From a virus: a stretch of DNA of 39,714 nt. Position 1 is the stretch's first letter, and each line of letters opens with the position of its first letter. A program made the position numbers and the translations under genes. Under the pieces are notes generated by a model. It ran no database searches. It was given only the letters and a program-made list of their open reading frames with translations, and was not told the origin of the DNA. Shown here in pieces: positions 7,806 through 17,333 of the stretch. The stretch is taken from positions 1 through 39,714 of IMG/VR virus record IMGVR_UViG_3300003885_000014; one strand, 5' to 3'.

Positions 7806-9370
7806 CACATCCATCAAATGCCGGGATAAAAAAGAGCGTCTTTCCGGGCAATGCTAATCCAGGTTCGTCCGATACGTTCGACTTCGTGTCACAGGGCGTC
7901 AATTACCGTATTGCCTTCTCTGATTTCGTCGCAGCCCTTGGAGTCACCGGGACGATTGTCCAGGATGGCGATCCGCTCGGCGTACCCATCCTGGACCCAC
8001 AGGGCGCGGTAAACAATATCCGAAATATTGAGGCCGGGGCAGGTATTGCGGCGTCTGTATCGCCTCAGAATGGGCTTGCACTTAAAACCGTACTGCTACC
8101 CTCGGCCGGTGGTGTTAATACACTGTTCAACGAGACTACTTCGCCGCAGTTCCGGTCTATTACCGCAGGCTCAGGAATATCCATAGCCCAGGCCGGGGAT
8201 AACATTCAGATCACAAGTGTCTCCGGGGCGCCCGTCACGACCAAGACTGTCATCGTAGACACGATCAACGATTTCCCGACTGCCGTAGGCGGCGTGATTA
8301 CGCTTGTAGACGATACCGAATACTTCCTGATTAACGATATATCGACTGCCAACAGATTTGTCATGGGTGATAACTGTTCGCTTAACGCAGGCCATCCGGC
8401 GGTGATCACTCTGACTTATACCGGCGTGGACGCGATGATTACAGCCTCCGGGGTTGGTGAGTCGGGAATATTAAACATTGGCCTGAACGCTGCGACTGGA
8501 TCGATATTCGATATTTCTAACGGCAAGTTTACTATGGATTTTATCCGGGTGATTTCGTGTGTGACGATTGGGGTTATAAACGTTGCCTTAAGAGTCGTCA
8601 TAAACCGGATGTTATTCGAGTCAATTGCGACCGGTGGAATAACTTTCACCGGCGCAAACAAGATATTTGCCTCTGATTATGTCAGGTATCAAATGAACAG
8701 TGCTGGGACTTTGTTCGACCTAGCAACGGCGACCTTCGATAATCTGACGTTCACAGGTAACGTGTTTGAATTGGATAACACCATCACACTGTTATCCGGG
8801 GCGGCGGGTAGTGCCAACGTGAACGCCGGGCGCGTGGCGACGATGATGAATAACCGGATCGGCGGTGATGGTCCGATCACCACATTGGCCGGAGTCACGG
8901 CAGACGATGAACGGTGGCAGTTTGCTCTAAATGACCTGATTAAAGACACCACCAGACGTGGGCTTTTGTCTACTGTCGGCAATGCAACGGCCACTATAAT
9001 CGCAACTATTAACACTCCGGTACTTATCGCCGGTGTCTGGGTTATTGGCCCTGAGTCCGGGTATACGGGTGATGCTAACGGCCGACTGACATACAACTCG
9101 CCCAAGCCTATCGATGCGCGGATAACGGCTCATGTATCGGCTATCAAAGAGTCTGGGGGCGATCAGATATATTCTTACTATGTGGCTAAGAATGGAACGA
9201 TAATCCCTGACTCTAAAATAGGCGCAACGCTCACCAGTGTGGATACATTCCCCTCTACCGTAATATGGACTGAGCCTCTTGTGGCAGGCGATTACTTGGA
9301 GTTATTCGTAGAGAACAACGGCAACACGAATAACGTGACTATCGTTGACTCACAGTTCAGGGTGGACTGA
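7802..9370 (+). CDS. Beta-helix-like virion protein with C-terminal jelly-roll-like domain
   Basis: This 522-residue protein is almost wholly beta. The N-terminal ~120 residues look like an attachment domain. Residues about 140-390 are short Val/Ile/Thr/Gly strands typical of a right-handed beta-helix. The last ~110 residues (strands around YSYYVAKNGTII, then DYLELFVENNG) resemble the C1q/TNF-like trimer caps of phage fibres. It sits between the gp4 and gp10 homologues, which adjoin in P22, so it is an addition to the standard neck module. A decoration or fibre role is inferred. No catalytic motif is evident. Both ends overlap neighbours (ATGA and TGATG). Confidence 0.6.
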   Translation: MTHPSNAGIKKSVFPGNANPGSSDTFDFVSQGVNYRIAFSDFVAALGVTGTIVQDGDPLGVPILDPQGAVNNIRNIEAGAGIAASVSPQNGLALKTVLLPSAGGVNTLFNETTSPQFRSITAGSGISIAQAGDNIQITSVSGAPVTTKTVIVDTINDFPTAVGGVITLVDDTEYFLINDISTANRFVMGDNCSLNAGHPAVITLTYTGVDAMITASGVGESGILNIGLNAATGSIFDISNGKFTMDFIRVISCVTIGVINVALRVVINRMLFESIATGGITFTGANKIFASDYVRYQMNSAGTLFDLATATFDNLTFTGNVFELDNTITLLSGAAGSANVNAGRVATMMNNRIGGDGPITTLAGVTADDERWQFALNDLIKDTTRRGLLSTVGNATATIIATINTPVLIAGVWVIGPESGYTGDANGRLTYNSPKPIDARITAHVSAIKESGGDQIYSYYVAKNGTIIPDSKIGATLTSVDTFPSTVIWTEPLVAGDYLELFVENNGNTNNVTIVDSQFRVD

Positions 9371-10854
9371 TGGCGACTGTAGACCTGCCAATCGCCGGAG
9401 GCCACTACCTGTCTGATTCACTGCCGATAAGCGCGCAGGAATGCACGAATTGGTATCCGAACCTCCCCCAGACTAAAGCCTTAAGCCAGGAGACACTATT
9501 CGGCACTCCTGGCATTTTGGCAGCGCCTGGGGCCAGTGGGGCGGTGACTACTGGAAATCTACCGACAGACGCCAACCGGGGCTCTATACGGTTCAATGAC
9601 AGCCCGTTTTTCGTTAATGGCAATTCTCTATACCGGCTGAATGAATCGTTCATTGGTGGAAACGCCGAGTATGACGCTCAGTTCTTAGGAGCTATTGAAG
9701 GCTCTGGCCGGGTGTCGATGGCCGAGAACGGATCGCAAATCATGATCCTCGTGCCTTTGGGCAAGGGGTACATATTCACCGAGAATCCCGATCTACTGGC
9801 AGAGATAACCGATCCAGATTTCACGGCTAACGGTGCGCCATTGCAGAGCGTTTTTGTTGACGGTTACTTTGCTGTGACCACAAATGATAGTAAGTGGATT
9901 ATCTCTGCGGTGAATGACGGAACGGCATGGAACGCTCTTGACTTTGGTACAGCCGAGTCCTCACCCGATCCGGTTGTGGTTCCATTGATCCATAAAAACC
10001 AGGCGTTCATTGGTGGAAGGAATACATGGGAGGGCTTTCAGAACGTCGGCGGCTCCGGGTTCCCGTTCAAACGCTCAGGATTATTCTTGGATAAAGGTGT
10101 CTACGCGCCATTCTCGGCTATTAGCGGACACAACACGTTCGCCTTTATCGGTGGTGGTGTGGACGAATCACCATCAATCTGGACTCTGAACGGTAATTCA
10201 TTATCGAAACTTTCCACCACCGCGATAGATTCGATACTCGAACGGTTCACCCTGGCCGAAGTAGATCAGTCGTTCTCATATTCCTACGCTCAAAAGGGCG
10301 CGCAGTTTATCTGCTTTTCCCTGCCCACGACTACGGTGGTTATCGATCAAGTTACAGGGCGCTGGCACGAAAGACGCTCGCGTATCACTGAGCCGGACGG
10401 GACTATTGTCGATGTTCGCTCACGGGTGAATTCAGTTGTCCGGGCCTATGGAAAGCTGTTTGTCGGTGACTCCGAAGACGGGCGGATAGGGATTCTTGAT
10501 GTAGACACTTACACTGAATACGGACTGCCTATTCTGCGCAGGGTAGCGACTCAGCCGTTCTCAAATAACTTTGAACCGGTGTTCGTGCCGAAACTTGAAC
10601 TGACTGTTGAATCAGGTGTCGGGAATAGCGATGTTCCCAACCCGGTCATCAGGATGGACATATCCAAGGACGGCGGTAAGACGTTCGCAGACTCACGGAC
10701 CCGGCCACTGGGTAAGGTAGGTGAGTATGACCGCCGGGCTATCTGGCGAAGGAATGGGCGGATTGACCGAATGATGGTGCTTAGATTCTCGCTGACGGAT
10801 AGTATAAAGCCGGTAGTAATTTCATTAACTGCTGACTTGAGACCGAGGCAGTAG
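9370..10854 (+). CDS. Packaged-DNA stabilisation / tail hub protein, P22 gp10-like
   Basis: This 494-residue protein fits P22 gp10 (472 residues) in length and place. It starts ATVDLPIAGGHYLSDSLPI and carries the ECTNWYPN segment typical of gp10-family proteins near residue 25. The body is beta-rich, compatible with a beta-propeller-like hub. gp10 closes the portal channel with gp4 and gp26 and holds packaged DNA in. Its start overlaps the upstream stop as TGATG. Confidence 0.8.
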   Translation: MATVDLPIAGGHYLSDSLPISAQECTNWYPNLPQTKALSQETLFGTPGILAAPGASGAVTTGNLPTDANRGSIRFNDSPFFVNGNSLYRLNESFIGGNAEYDAQFLGAIEGSGRVSMAENGSQIMILVPLGKGYIFTENPDLLAEITDPDFTANGAPLQSVFVDGYFAVTTNDSKWIISAVNDGTAWNALDFGTAESSPDPVVVPLIHKNQAFIGGRNTWEGFQNVGGSGFPFKRSGLFLDKGVYAPFSAISGHNTFAFIGGGVDESPSIWTLNGNSLSKLSTTAIDSILERFTLAEVDQSFSYSYAQKGAQFICFSLPTTTVVIDQVTGRWHERRSRITEPDGTIVDVRSRVNSVVRAYGKLFVGDSEDGRIGILDVDTYTEYGLPILRRVATQPFSNNFEPVFVPKLELTVESGVGNSDVPNPVIRMDISKDGGKTFADSRTRPLGKVGEYDRRAIWRRNGRIDRMMVLRFSLTDSIKPVVISLTADLRPRQ

Positions 10855-10855
10855 C

Positions 10856-11983
10856 ATGACCGACCAACTTAATGCCGCACATCCGGTTGTCCTGAAAGAC
10901 GGCACTATGCAGTACCCGTTCAGGGATTACCTGAATAACCGTGCGCGGGAGTTTGACGAGCATATCAACCCTGTATTAAACCCCAACCCACACGCGCAAT
11001 ACGTGCAGTGGGGCGGTTTGTGGCTAGATGGAACCTATGAGAAAAACGCCGTTGTCAGGGATGGCCCGTGGACGATGGTAGCCCTGAATCAGACCACTGA
11101 TAGAGCGGCTCCACAGCCATCAGAGCCTCCGACATCTATATTACCCATCACTCCGACGTGGACGACGCAAAGCCTCGCAGCGCGGATTGTAACGGGCGTG
11201 GAGGTTGAACTTACATCGGGCGGGTGGTTTACCAGTATAGATGTGTGGATACCGACAGTAACAGCAACAACTCAGGTGCGTGTGGCCTTCGTGGATGTAA
11301 CCGATCCCGCAAACGAGATACTGATTTTCCTCATCACACTGGACAATCCGACAGCAGGGCAGTGGTTTCCTATTTCAGTTCAAGGCGCGCCGATTGCCAG
11401 TGGTACGAAGCGCCAATTATTGCTGGAAATCATCGATGCAGCGGTTACAACGACCTGGACGCACCCGTGGAGATTCAACAAAAACGAAACAGCGGCGCCT
11501 GCCCCGGAGAACTGGAACCGTGCAGGCAATCACTCGACATTACGAATTCATAAAACGGCACAGAACGGCGATCAGTCGGCAGACTTAGCTTTGATTGTGT
11601 CAGGCACCATTCTGCGCATGACACAGCTTGACGATGTGTCGCGCTATTGGGAATACGAAGTGAACGGTAAAACAGACCAGGGCGCCTACTATATTTTCAC
11701 GGTAAATCTGTTGTTTGAAGGTGCAGGTGGCAAGATTAAAGACGGCAAGAACACCAGCATCATGGCTACCATTCCCACGCCTGCATCGGCGGATTACGTC
11801 GAAGAGTTAGCATTTTGGCCCGCGAATCAGCCGTCCTGGGGAACCGTTAAGGGTATTGAATCGCTGGACGGTGTGATAACGCCCGGAGTGGATGACACGG
11901 CATACGGCGTAAAGGCCACATTCCAACCGGCGGCAATCTCACCGGATTGGCAGATGTGGGCATACAGTGACATAGGAGGATAG
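10856..11983 (+). CDS. Virion protein in the tail-needle position
   Basis: This 375-residue beta-rich protein follows gp10, where P22 has its needle gp26. The N-terminal stretch AAHPVVLKDGTMQYPFRDYL has a loose likeness to the plug end of gp26. The long trimeric coiled coil of gp26 is absent; instead there are two beta domains (about 100-190 and 240-370). It could be a shorter needle, a plug with a globular tip or an unrelated tail protein. The ribosome site GAGG precedes ATG 10856, and the next gene starts two bases after the stop. Confidence 0.45.
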   Translation: MTDQLNAAHPVVLKDGTMQYPFRDYLNNRAREFDEHINPVLNPNPHAQYVQWGGLWLDGTYEKNAVVRDGPWTMVALNQTTDRAAPQPSEPPTSILPITPTWTTQSLAARIVTGVEVELTSGGWFTSIDVWIPTVTATTQVRVAFVDVTDPANEILIFLITLDNPTAGQWFPISVQGAPIASGTKRQLLLEIIDAAVTTTWTHPWRFNKNETAAPAPENWNRAGNHSTLRIHKTAQNGDQSADLALIVSGTILRMTQLDDVSRYWEYEVNGKTDQGAYYIFTVNLLFEGAGGKIKDGKNTSIMATIPTPASADYVEELAFWPANQPSWGTVKGIESLDGVITPGVDDTAYGVKATFQPAAISPDWQMWAYSDIGG

Positions 11984-11984
11984 C

Positions 11985-13169
11985 GTGTCTGATTTCTTCA
12001 ACTCGATCTTCGGTGGAATCGACAATTCCTCCCAACAACTGCAAACGCAGGCTAATCAACAGGCGTTAAACTTAATCGAGCGCAACACCCAACAGGCCAG
12101 GGCTGATGCTTTAGGTCTGTTCCCACAGGCCGATGCGGCGCGTAATTTAGGACTGGACCAGGGCTTCAACCTGCTGGCCGGCCAAGCATTGCCGCAGCAA
12201 CAGGAAAAGCTCAGGGCGGGCAGTGTAGGCGCTCAGAATGCCCTTTTGGCCGGGTTACCTCAGATTCAGAATGCCATATTAGGCGGCCCCGTGGACAATT
12301 CAGCTTTGCAGGCTCAGGACTTGGGGCCGATAAGTTTCGCCGGCCAACAGGCAGGCCAGAGCGCCCCGGTGAATTTACCTCCTGCTAATTTGCCCCCAGT
12401 AACACAGGCGCCGCTTTCTCCGGTTAGTGGTGGTGGTTCTGGTGGCGGTTTTGATTTCGGCAACGCTGCGGGCCTCTTAGGCGGTGCCAGTGCTTTGTCA
12501 GGGCTGTTCGGCGGGCCGACTGGTTCCAGTATTTTGTCTGGATTGTTTGGCGGAGGCTCTACCGGTTTAAATGCCGGGGATCCAGGCGGATCACTTCTAA
12601 GCACACTCGGATCTAAAGCCGCATCAGGACTGTCAAGCCTGCTCGGCGGTGGGGGTGCGACGACGCTTGGTGGTTCGGCTGGTGACTTTGCCGGTGTGAA
12701 TTTTGCGGGCGGTGGCGCAGCTCCTGGCGGTGGTTTCTTATCCGGCGCCGGTGGTGCAGCGGCACCAATAGCCTTGGCCGCTTTTGGTAAATCCAGACAA
12801 AGTTCACGACAGGCAAAGGAAGCGGCTCAGGTCACACCTTTAACTAACCAGATATCTGCGGCTAAGGGGCAGAGTATTCAAACTTCCCGAGGGGCCGAGA
12901 CACGCTTTGCATTTACCGATCCGAACACCGGAAATCAGTTATTTGCTAATCAATTGTCTAAGGATGATCCGAAAACCGGCAAAGCCAGAGCAATCGGTGA
13001 TGTGTGGAATCCTGCCACTGGTGAGTTTGGTATCTGGCGCGCGCAAGGAGGATTTGTACCTATCTCCGCCTTGCGTAGAGAGTCCGCGCAACGGCAGCGT
13101 GAGATAAACCAGGACCGCGGTATTGAAGATACACAGTTCATAGAGAGAAGCGGAGGCACAGGAAACTAA
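11985..13169 (+). CDS. Gly/Ala-rich ejection-type protein (gp14 position)
   Basis: This 394-residue protein has a GTG start behind a perfect AGGAGG. The N-terminal half is Gln/Ala-rich helix; residues about 140-270 are low-complexity Gly/Ser/Ala (runs such as SGLFGGGSTG and AGGGAAPGGGF); the C-terminal 120 residues look globular. It lies in the place of P22 gp14 but is much longer (P22 gp14 is about 170). Similar Gly-rich proteins in podoviruses are ejected with the DNA. The glycine run may be a flexible segment that threads the tail channel; this is inference. Confidence 0.5.
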   Translation: MSDFFNSIFGGIDNSSQQLQTQANQQALNLIERNTQQARADALGLFPQADAARNLGLDQGFNLLAGQALPQQQEKLRAGSVGAQNALLAGLPQIQNAILGGPVDNSALQAQDLGPISFAGQQAGQSAPVNLPPANLPPVTQAPLSPVSGGGSGGGFDFGNAAGLLGGASALSGLFGGPTGSSILSGLFGGGSTGLNAGDPGGSLLSTLGSKAASGLSSLLGGGGATTLGGSAGDFAGVNFAGGGAAPGGGFLSGAGGAAAPIALAAFGKSRQSSRQAKEAAQVTPLTNQISAAKGQSIQTSRGAETRFAFTDPNTGNQLFANQLSKDDPKTGKARAIGDVWNPATGEFGIWRAQGGFVPISALRRESAQRQREINQDRGIEDTQFIERSGGTGN

Positions 13170-13924
13170 TGGCACAACACCAGCTTTTCGGACTTGCGGG
13201 TAATGAAGCTGCACTTCGCGGAGGTTTGCAAGGAAGTTTAGGCATCCTCAACCAAGTCGCAAGTCCAGGAATTAGTGCTCTGAATCTCCAGGCACAACAA
13301 TCCGGCGCCCTCGGCCCGCAGCAGCAGCAGCAAGCCTTCACCAACTTTCAATCTTCGCCCGGCCAGCAGTTTCTACGTGACCAGGGCGAGCAAGCATTGG
13401 TGAGAAATGCGTCAGCCGTAGGCGGTTTGGGCGGCGGCCGAGTTCTTCAGGAACTGCAAAGACAAGGAATCGGCGTCGCCGCTCAGGATTTTTCCAACCA
13501 ATTTAACCGCCTCGGCCAAGTCGCAAGCCCTGGAATCAACGCCTTGGGCCAGGGCGCAGGCAATGTTTTCAATACGGGTGGTGCTTTAGGTGCCGCAAGA
13601 GGACGCGCAGGCGAGCAGATAGCCAATTCCGTGGGCGGGACTACTTCAGCCCTTGCCCAACTGATTAACCAGCAGGGCGGCGCTCTGAGTAGCCTTGCGG
13701 GCGGCACAGGAACCAGTCTGGCTAACTTGTTGGCACAGGGTGGGCAACAGGACGCCGAAAGTCTTCGTGGTTTGGCTGCATTATTGGGCAATATAGCAGT
13801 CGGATCGGGTTCCAATGTTGGTGGGTTCCAGGCGATACCACAGATTGGACAGGAGAAGGGTAATCTAACCGGTATCGGAAACCTTCTCAGCGGCGGCGCC
13901 AACTTGTTTAAAGCATTCCGGTAA
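13169..13924 (+). CDS. Ejection protein, P22 gp7-like by position
   Basis: This 251-residue Gln/Gly/Ala-rich protein fits P22 gp7 (229) by size and order. An internal duplication is visible: LNQVASPGISAL (about residue 28) and LGQVASPGINAL (about residue 115) share sequence at both protein and DNA level. Such proteins leave the capsid with the DNA and help form the conduit across the envelope. Its ATG overlaps the upstream stop (TAATG). Function is assigned by context. Confidence 0.55.
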   Translation: MAQHQLFGLAGNEAALRGGLQGSLGILNQVASPGISALNLQAQQSGALGPQQQQQAFTNFQSSPGQQFLRDQGEQALVRNASAVGGLGGGRVLQELQRQGIGVAAQDFSNQFNRLGQVASPGINALGQGAGNVFNTGGALGAARGRAGEQIANSVGGTTSALAQLINQQGGALSSLAGGTGTSLANLLAQGGQQDAESLRGLAALLGNIAVGSGSNVGGFQAIPQIGQEKGNLTGIGNLLSGGANLFKAFR

Positions 13925-13934
13925 GGGGCATTAA

Positions 13935-15242
13935 ATGCAGCATACAGGACTATCAGGCTTAGTAGCGCCACGGCAACGGGCGACGGGTATTGACGCCCTC
14001 CTGACAGGTATACAGGGGCTGGGCGAGGGTTTCGCGGGGCGCGGAGCGGCGTTTGCTAAGGAACAGACGGAACAACGCCAGGAACTGAGCCAGGAACGCC
14101 GTCAGGCGGCACTGTTCGATACCCGCAACGCTGTCAACTTCCTGCAACTTGGCGACACTGCCCAGGCATTGGAACTGTTTTCCAACCGCCGGGACAATAT
14201 CCAGAAGCTTGGAGGCGATCCGAGTGATACCCAGGAGATTATCCAACTGATTCAGACCGACCCGGCTCAGGCTTTGGCACAGTTGCAACGTGTCGAGCAA
14301 GAGGGCGTTATGCGTGGATTGTTGCCTGCGCCTGAAGCACCTGGGCCAGGGTTCACGCTCGGCGCCGGTCAACAGCGGTTTGACGCTCAGGGTAATAAAA
14401 TTGCCGAAGGTGCGGCGGCTCCGGTCAAGGTTGACCCGCTGTCAGCAAAGATTGCGGCTACTGAACAGGCATTGGGACGGAAACTGTCGCCACAGGAGAT
14501 ACAGCAGATTAGTGGGACGGCTCCGAGGGGGCCGTTAGTGCAGAACATTGTAGGCGGTGGTGGCGCTATAGACCGGCCATTGACTGAGGCCGAAGCAGGC
14601 GAGAGGGGCATCACTCCTGAGGACGCAAAGGGGCTTGTAGTCACCGGGAAAGGTACGATAAAGGCAGTGCCTAAATCGGTAACCGCGCAGCGTGAAGCTG
14701 ACATTGAAAAAGGCAATATCACCGCAAATCAGGCCAGGCTTAAGGTTTTAGGGGAAGCCACTTCGTCTAGACGGTCATCAATTAAAAGGGCCAAGACTTT
14801 TCTGAAGCAATTTGAGTCAGGAAACGCACAGTCAGGGACGACCCGCGCAATACTCGACTTCGTTCCAGGTGTTTTCTCAAAACAAGCCGAATTCGATCAG
14901 AAATTTGACGCATTCGCAGAACTTGCGGCAAGAGCAAAACTAAAAGCAGTGGGCGAAGTAAGGCCGACTAATGAAGACGTCGAGGGCATGAAGAATGCGA
15001 TATTCGGCATTGGTAAAGACGAGCCAGTAAACATTGAACTATTGCAGCAGTTCATATCTGAACAGGAAGCTGAAGAGGCTGATTTTATCGGGTTACGTTC
15101 TGCCAGGAAACAAGGAAACATAGGAACCTTTGTCCCTGGAAGCGTACTCCCTGAAGGCGTGACCGAAGATGACATTGCAGTCACAATGCGCGAAGAAAAC
15201 ATGACACGCCAACAGGTATTGGAGAAATTAGGTGGCGGGTAG
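13935..15242 (+). CDS. Ejection protein, P22 gp20-like by position
   Basis: This 435-residue protein is close to P22 gp20 (471) in size and order. The N-terminal ~100 residues are Gln/Arg-rich helices (EQTEQRQELSQERRQAALF). Residues about 230-380 are charged and helical, and the C terminus ends EENMTRQQVLEKLGGG. AGGGG precedes ATG 13935. The stop overlaps the GTG start of the next gene by 11 bases. A role in DNA delivery into the host is inferred from context. Confidence 0.55.
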   Translation: MQHTGLSGLVAPRQRATGIDALLTGIQGLGEGFAGRGAAFAKEQTEQRQELSQERRQAALFDTRNAVNFLQLGDTAQALELFSNRRDNIQKLGGDPSDTQEIIQLIQTDPAQALAQLQRVEQEGVMRGLLPAPEAPGPGFTLGAGQQRFDAQGNKIAEGAAAPVKVDPLSAKIAATEQALGRKLSPQEIQQISGTAPRGPLVQNIVGGGGAIDRPLTEAEAGERGITPEDAKGLVVTGKGTIKAVPKSVTAQREADIEKGNITANQARLKVLGEATSSRRSSIKRAKTFLKQFESGNAQSGTTRAILDFVPGVFSKQAEFDQKFDAFAELAARAKLKAVGEVRPTNEDVEGMKNAIFGIGKDEPVNIELLQQFISEQEAEEADFIGLRSARKQGNIGTFVPGSVLPEGVTEDDIAVTMREENMTRQQVLEKLGGG

Positions 15243-17019
15243 AAATCTATTTGCAACGGAGAGAAAAGGCCGCAATCTGTTTGCCGCTACACAAACAGAT
15301 CAATTACCGCCTGGAGTCCCTGATACCTTCCGCGAACCTACAGTAGCGCAAGGATTAGGCGAGGCTGCCGGGGCGATAACCGATCCAATCGCAACCGCTT
15401 TGACTGGCTTGGCAGCTTCCGGTGTTGGTGGACTCGCCGCAGTAGAAACCCTGTTACAAGGCGGCGGGGTAGATTTGGCTGTTAATCGTCTACGTGAGAT
15501 TCAAAAGCGTGGAACCTTCGATCCATCTACTCAAGGCACGGAGGCCGGTGCGCAATCATTGCAGAGCATATCTGAATCGGCCCCAATCCAAGCCCTTGAA
15601 ACAGGGACTAAGTTTCTGGGCGATACCCTCGAAGAAGGTGGATTATTCCCGCCCGGTGTTGGTGGAGCAATAGGAACGGCTATCCCTGAGGCTATCGGCC
15701 TGGCTACTGGGGTAAGGGTGCCGGGTGCCGCAGGAGTGGCTAAAACAGCCGCAGAACGGGCCGTGCAGCCATTAACAGCCGCAGCCCAGGAAACAGGCCA
15801 GGCCGTCAGTACAGCGGCTAAGGCGGTAACTGAGAAGCTAAAAAAGCAAAGCCCGACAAAGCAGAAAATAGCGCAATTGATCGAGGAAGGTTCTGATGAT
15901 GTTTCAACTGCAAAATTCAAACTAGAGGAATCCATAAACGCTGGCGCCCAGAGGATCGTGAAGGATCCAGTTGCTGTCGAGACAATCAAGCAAGGATTTG
16001 ATGAAGGCGTCATTGCCGCGATAAAAGGCGCGCCAAAAGCGGCCAGGACAAAAATGCTACAGATGGTTGATATCTTGGAACGCGGCAAGGCAAACGCCAG
16101 AGTGGCTATTCGTGAGCGCCCGACCGATGTTGCTGGCGACTCGTTGTTAGACAGGTTCAAAATAGTTTCACAGGCCAACAGGAAGGCAGGTTCAGAGATT
16201 GATTCAGTAGCTAAATCACTCGTTAAAGAGAAAGTGGATATAACCCCGGCTGTTGATAAGTTTGTTGATGACCTGGATTCTATCGGCGTAACTATCGACA
16301 GCAATTTGAAACCTAATTTTTCAGGCTCTGATATTGAATTCTCAAAGGCCGGCAGACGGTTGATAAAGGATATTGTTGCTAGGCTTAATGCAAGCCCACA
16401 ACAGAACGCTTTTTCAGCCCACCGGTTAAAGAGACTGATCGACGAGACAGTCACGTTCGGCAAAAATGCGAGGGGTTTGGCTGGTAGGAGTGAGTTTATT
16501 GTAAAAAGTCTGAGAAGGAATATAGATCAGACGTTGGATACAAAATTCCCTGAATACAACCGGGTGAACACGACCTATGCAGAAACAATTGAGGCTATCG
16601 ACTCCCTACAGGATGTAGCGGGGCGCAAGATGGATCTTACCGGCGCCAACGCTGACAAGGCCGTAGGAACGCTATTAAGGCGCCTGATGGGCAACGCACA
16701 GTCTCGGGTTATATTGCTTGACTCAGTAGACTTGATTGAGAGTGTGGCGCAGAAAAACGTACCCAAAGGGACCAAGATACTGGACGATGACTTGTTGTCG
16801 CAGGTGTTATTTGCTGACGAACTGGACGCTGTATTCAAGCCCGTTGCCAGGACTAGCTTTCAGGGCCAGATAGGGCAGGCGATAGATACCGGGGCAAAAA
16901 CGGCTATGTTTGGCCCCGGTATGGTCGCTATAGAAAAGGGCGCAGGAATAGCGCAAGGACTAAGGGGAATTAATGAAGCTAATGCCCTAAAGTCAATTAA
17001 ACAGCTTCTCTCTAATTGA
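15232..17019 (+). CDS. Ejection protein, P22 gp16-like by position
   Basis: At 595 residues this matches P22 gp16 (609), the last of the ejection proteins. An Ala/Gly-rich region (about 45-160, for example GAITDPIATALTGLAASGVGG) could interact with membranes. Long charged helices follow (about 190-500), and a second Ala/Gly segment lies near the C terminus. The GTG start (15232) lies inside the end of the previous gene. Its 3' end is overlapped by 27 bases by the convergent leftward gene at 16993-17157. Confidence 0.6.
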   Translation: MAGRNLFATERKGRNLFAATQTDQLPPGVPDTFREPTVAQGLGEAAGAITDPIATALTGLAASGVGGLAAVETLLQGGGVDLAVNRLREIQKRGTFDPSTQGTEAGAQSLQSISESAPIQALETGTKFLGDTLEEGGLFPPGVGGAIGTAIPEAIGLATGVRVPGAAGVAKTAAERAVQPLTAAAQETGQAVSTAAKAVTEKLKKQSPTKQKIAQLIEEGSDDVSTAKFKLEESINAGAQRIVKDPVAVETIKQGFDEGVIAAIKGAPKAARTKMLQMVDILERGKANARVAIRERPTDVAGDSLLDRFKIVSQANRKAGSEIDSVAKSLVKEKVDITPAVDKFVDDLDSIGVTIDSNLKPNFSGSDIEFSKAGRRLIKDIVARLNASPQQNAFSAHRLKRLIDETVTFGKNARGLAGRSEFIVKSLRRNIDQTLDTKFPEYNRVNTTYAETIEAIDSLQDVAGRKMDLTGANADKAVGTLLRRLMGNAQSRVILLDSVDLIESVAQKNVPKGTKILDDDLLSQVLFADELDAVFKPVARTSFQGQIGQAIDTGAKTAMFGPGMVAIEKGAGIAQGLRGINEANALKSIKQLLSN

Positions 17020-17157
17020 AGTGAAAACGCCGCCAACCAACATAAACACACATATAATGACCGCGAATACTATGTTAAATGCGAAAGAGATTACGATGAC
17101 TGGTATCCAGAACAATAGTGAGATACCCGCGCCTACTCTTGTGAAAAATTCATTCAT
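16993..17157 (-). CDS. Small two-helix membrane protein
   Basis: This 54-residue protein begins MNEFFTRVG. Almost the whole middle is hydrophobic (GISLLFWIPVIVISFAFN, then VFAVIICVFMLVGGVF), probably a two-helix hairpin, ending in a basic tail (TSIREKLFN). A longer frame exists upstream, but ATG 17157 has AGGAG at good spacing and overlaps the stop of the upstream 59-residue gene by four bases. It is transcribed against the virion genes. P22 carries the leftward superinfection-exclusion gene sieA in the same location. An exclusion or envelope role is an inference from position. Confidence 0.65.
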   Translation of the reverse strand: MNEFFTRVGAGISLLFWIPVIVISFAFNIVFAVIICVFMLVGGVFTSIREKLFN

Positions 17158-17333
17158 GACGAATTGCTCCTGGTGACATACATGATGACGTACAAAACAT
17201 ATGCGCCGAAAATATACCACTGGGTTTCCTTGGGTATAAAAGCATTCGCAACCAGCCCAATCGCCCACACAAAGAGCGTCAATACGGCCAGGGCGAAGAC
17301 GGTTAATCCGGTTTCTTTAAGTAGGTTAAGCAT
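17154..17333 (-). CDS. Small membrane protein, 59 residues
   Basis: This short gene starts MLNLLKETGLTVFALAV and has two hydrophobic segments: residues about 10-30 (including LAVLTLFVWAIGLV) and about 40-53 (WYIFGAYVLYVIMYV), with a Pro/Lys/Glu turn between them. A GGAG ribosome site precedes its ATG, which lies inside the last codons of the HNH gene. Its stop overlaps the next start (ATGA). It is the middle gene of a three-gene leftward operon and a candidate partner of the 54-residue membrane protein. No family is recognised. Confidence 0.65.
   Translation of the reverse strand: MLNLLKETGLTVFALAVLTLFVWAIGLVANAFIPKETQWYIFGAYVLYVIMYVTRSNSS

Noticed and set aside
15531-16463. 310-residue leftward ORF
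   Set aside because: Antisense shadow of the gp16-like ejection gene with Ser/Ala/Thr-biased sequence and no start signal.
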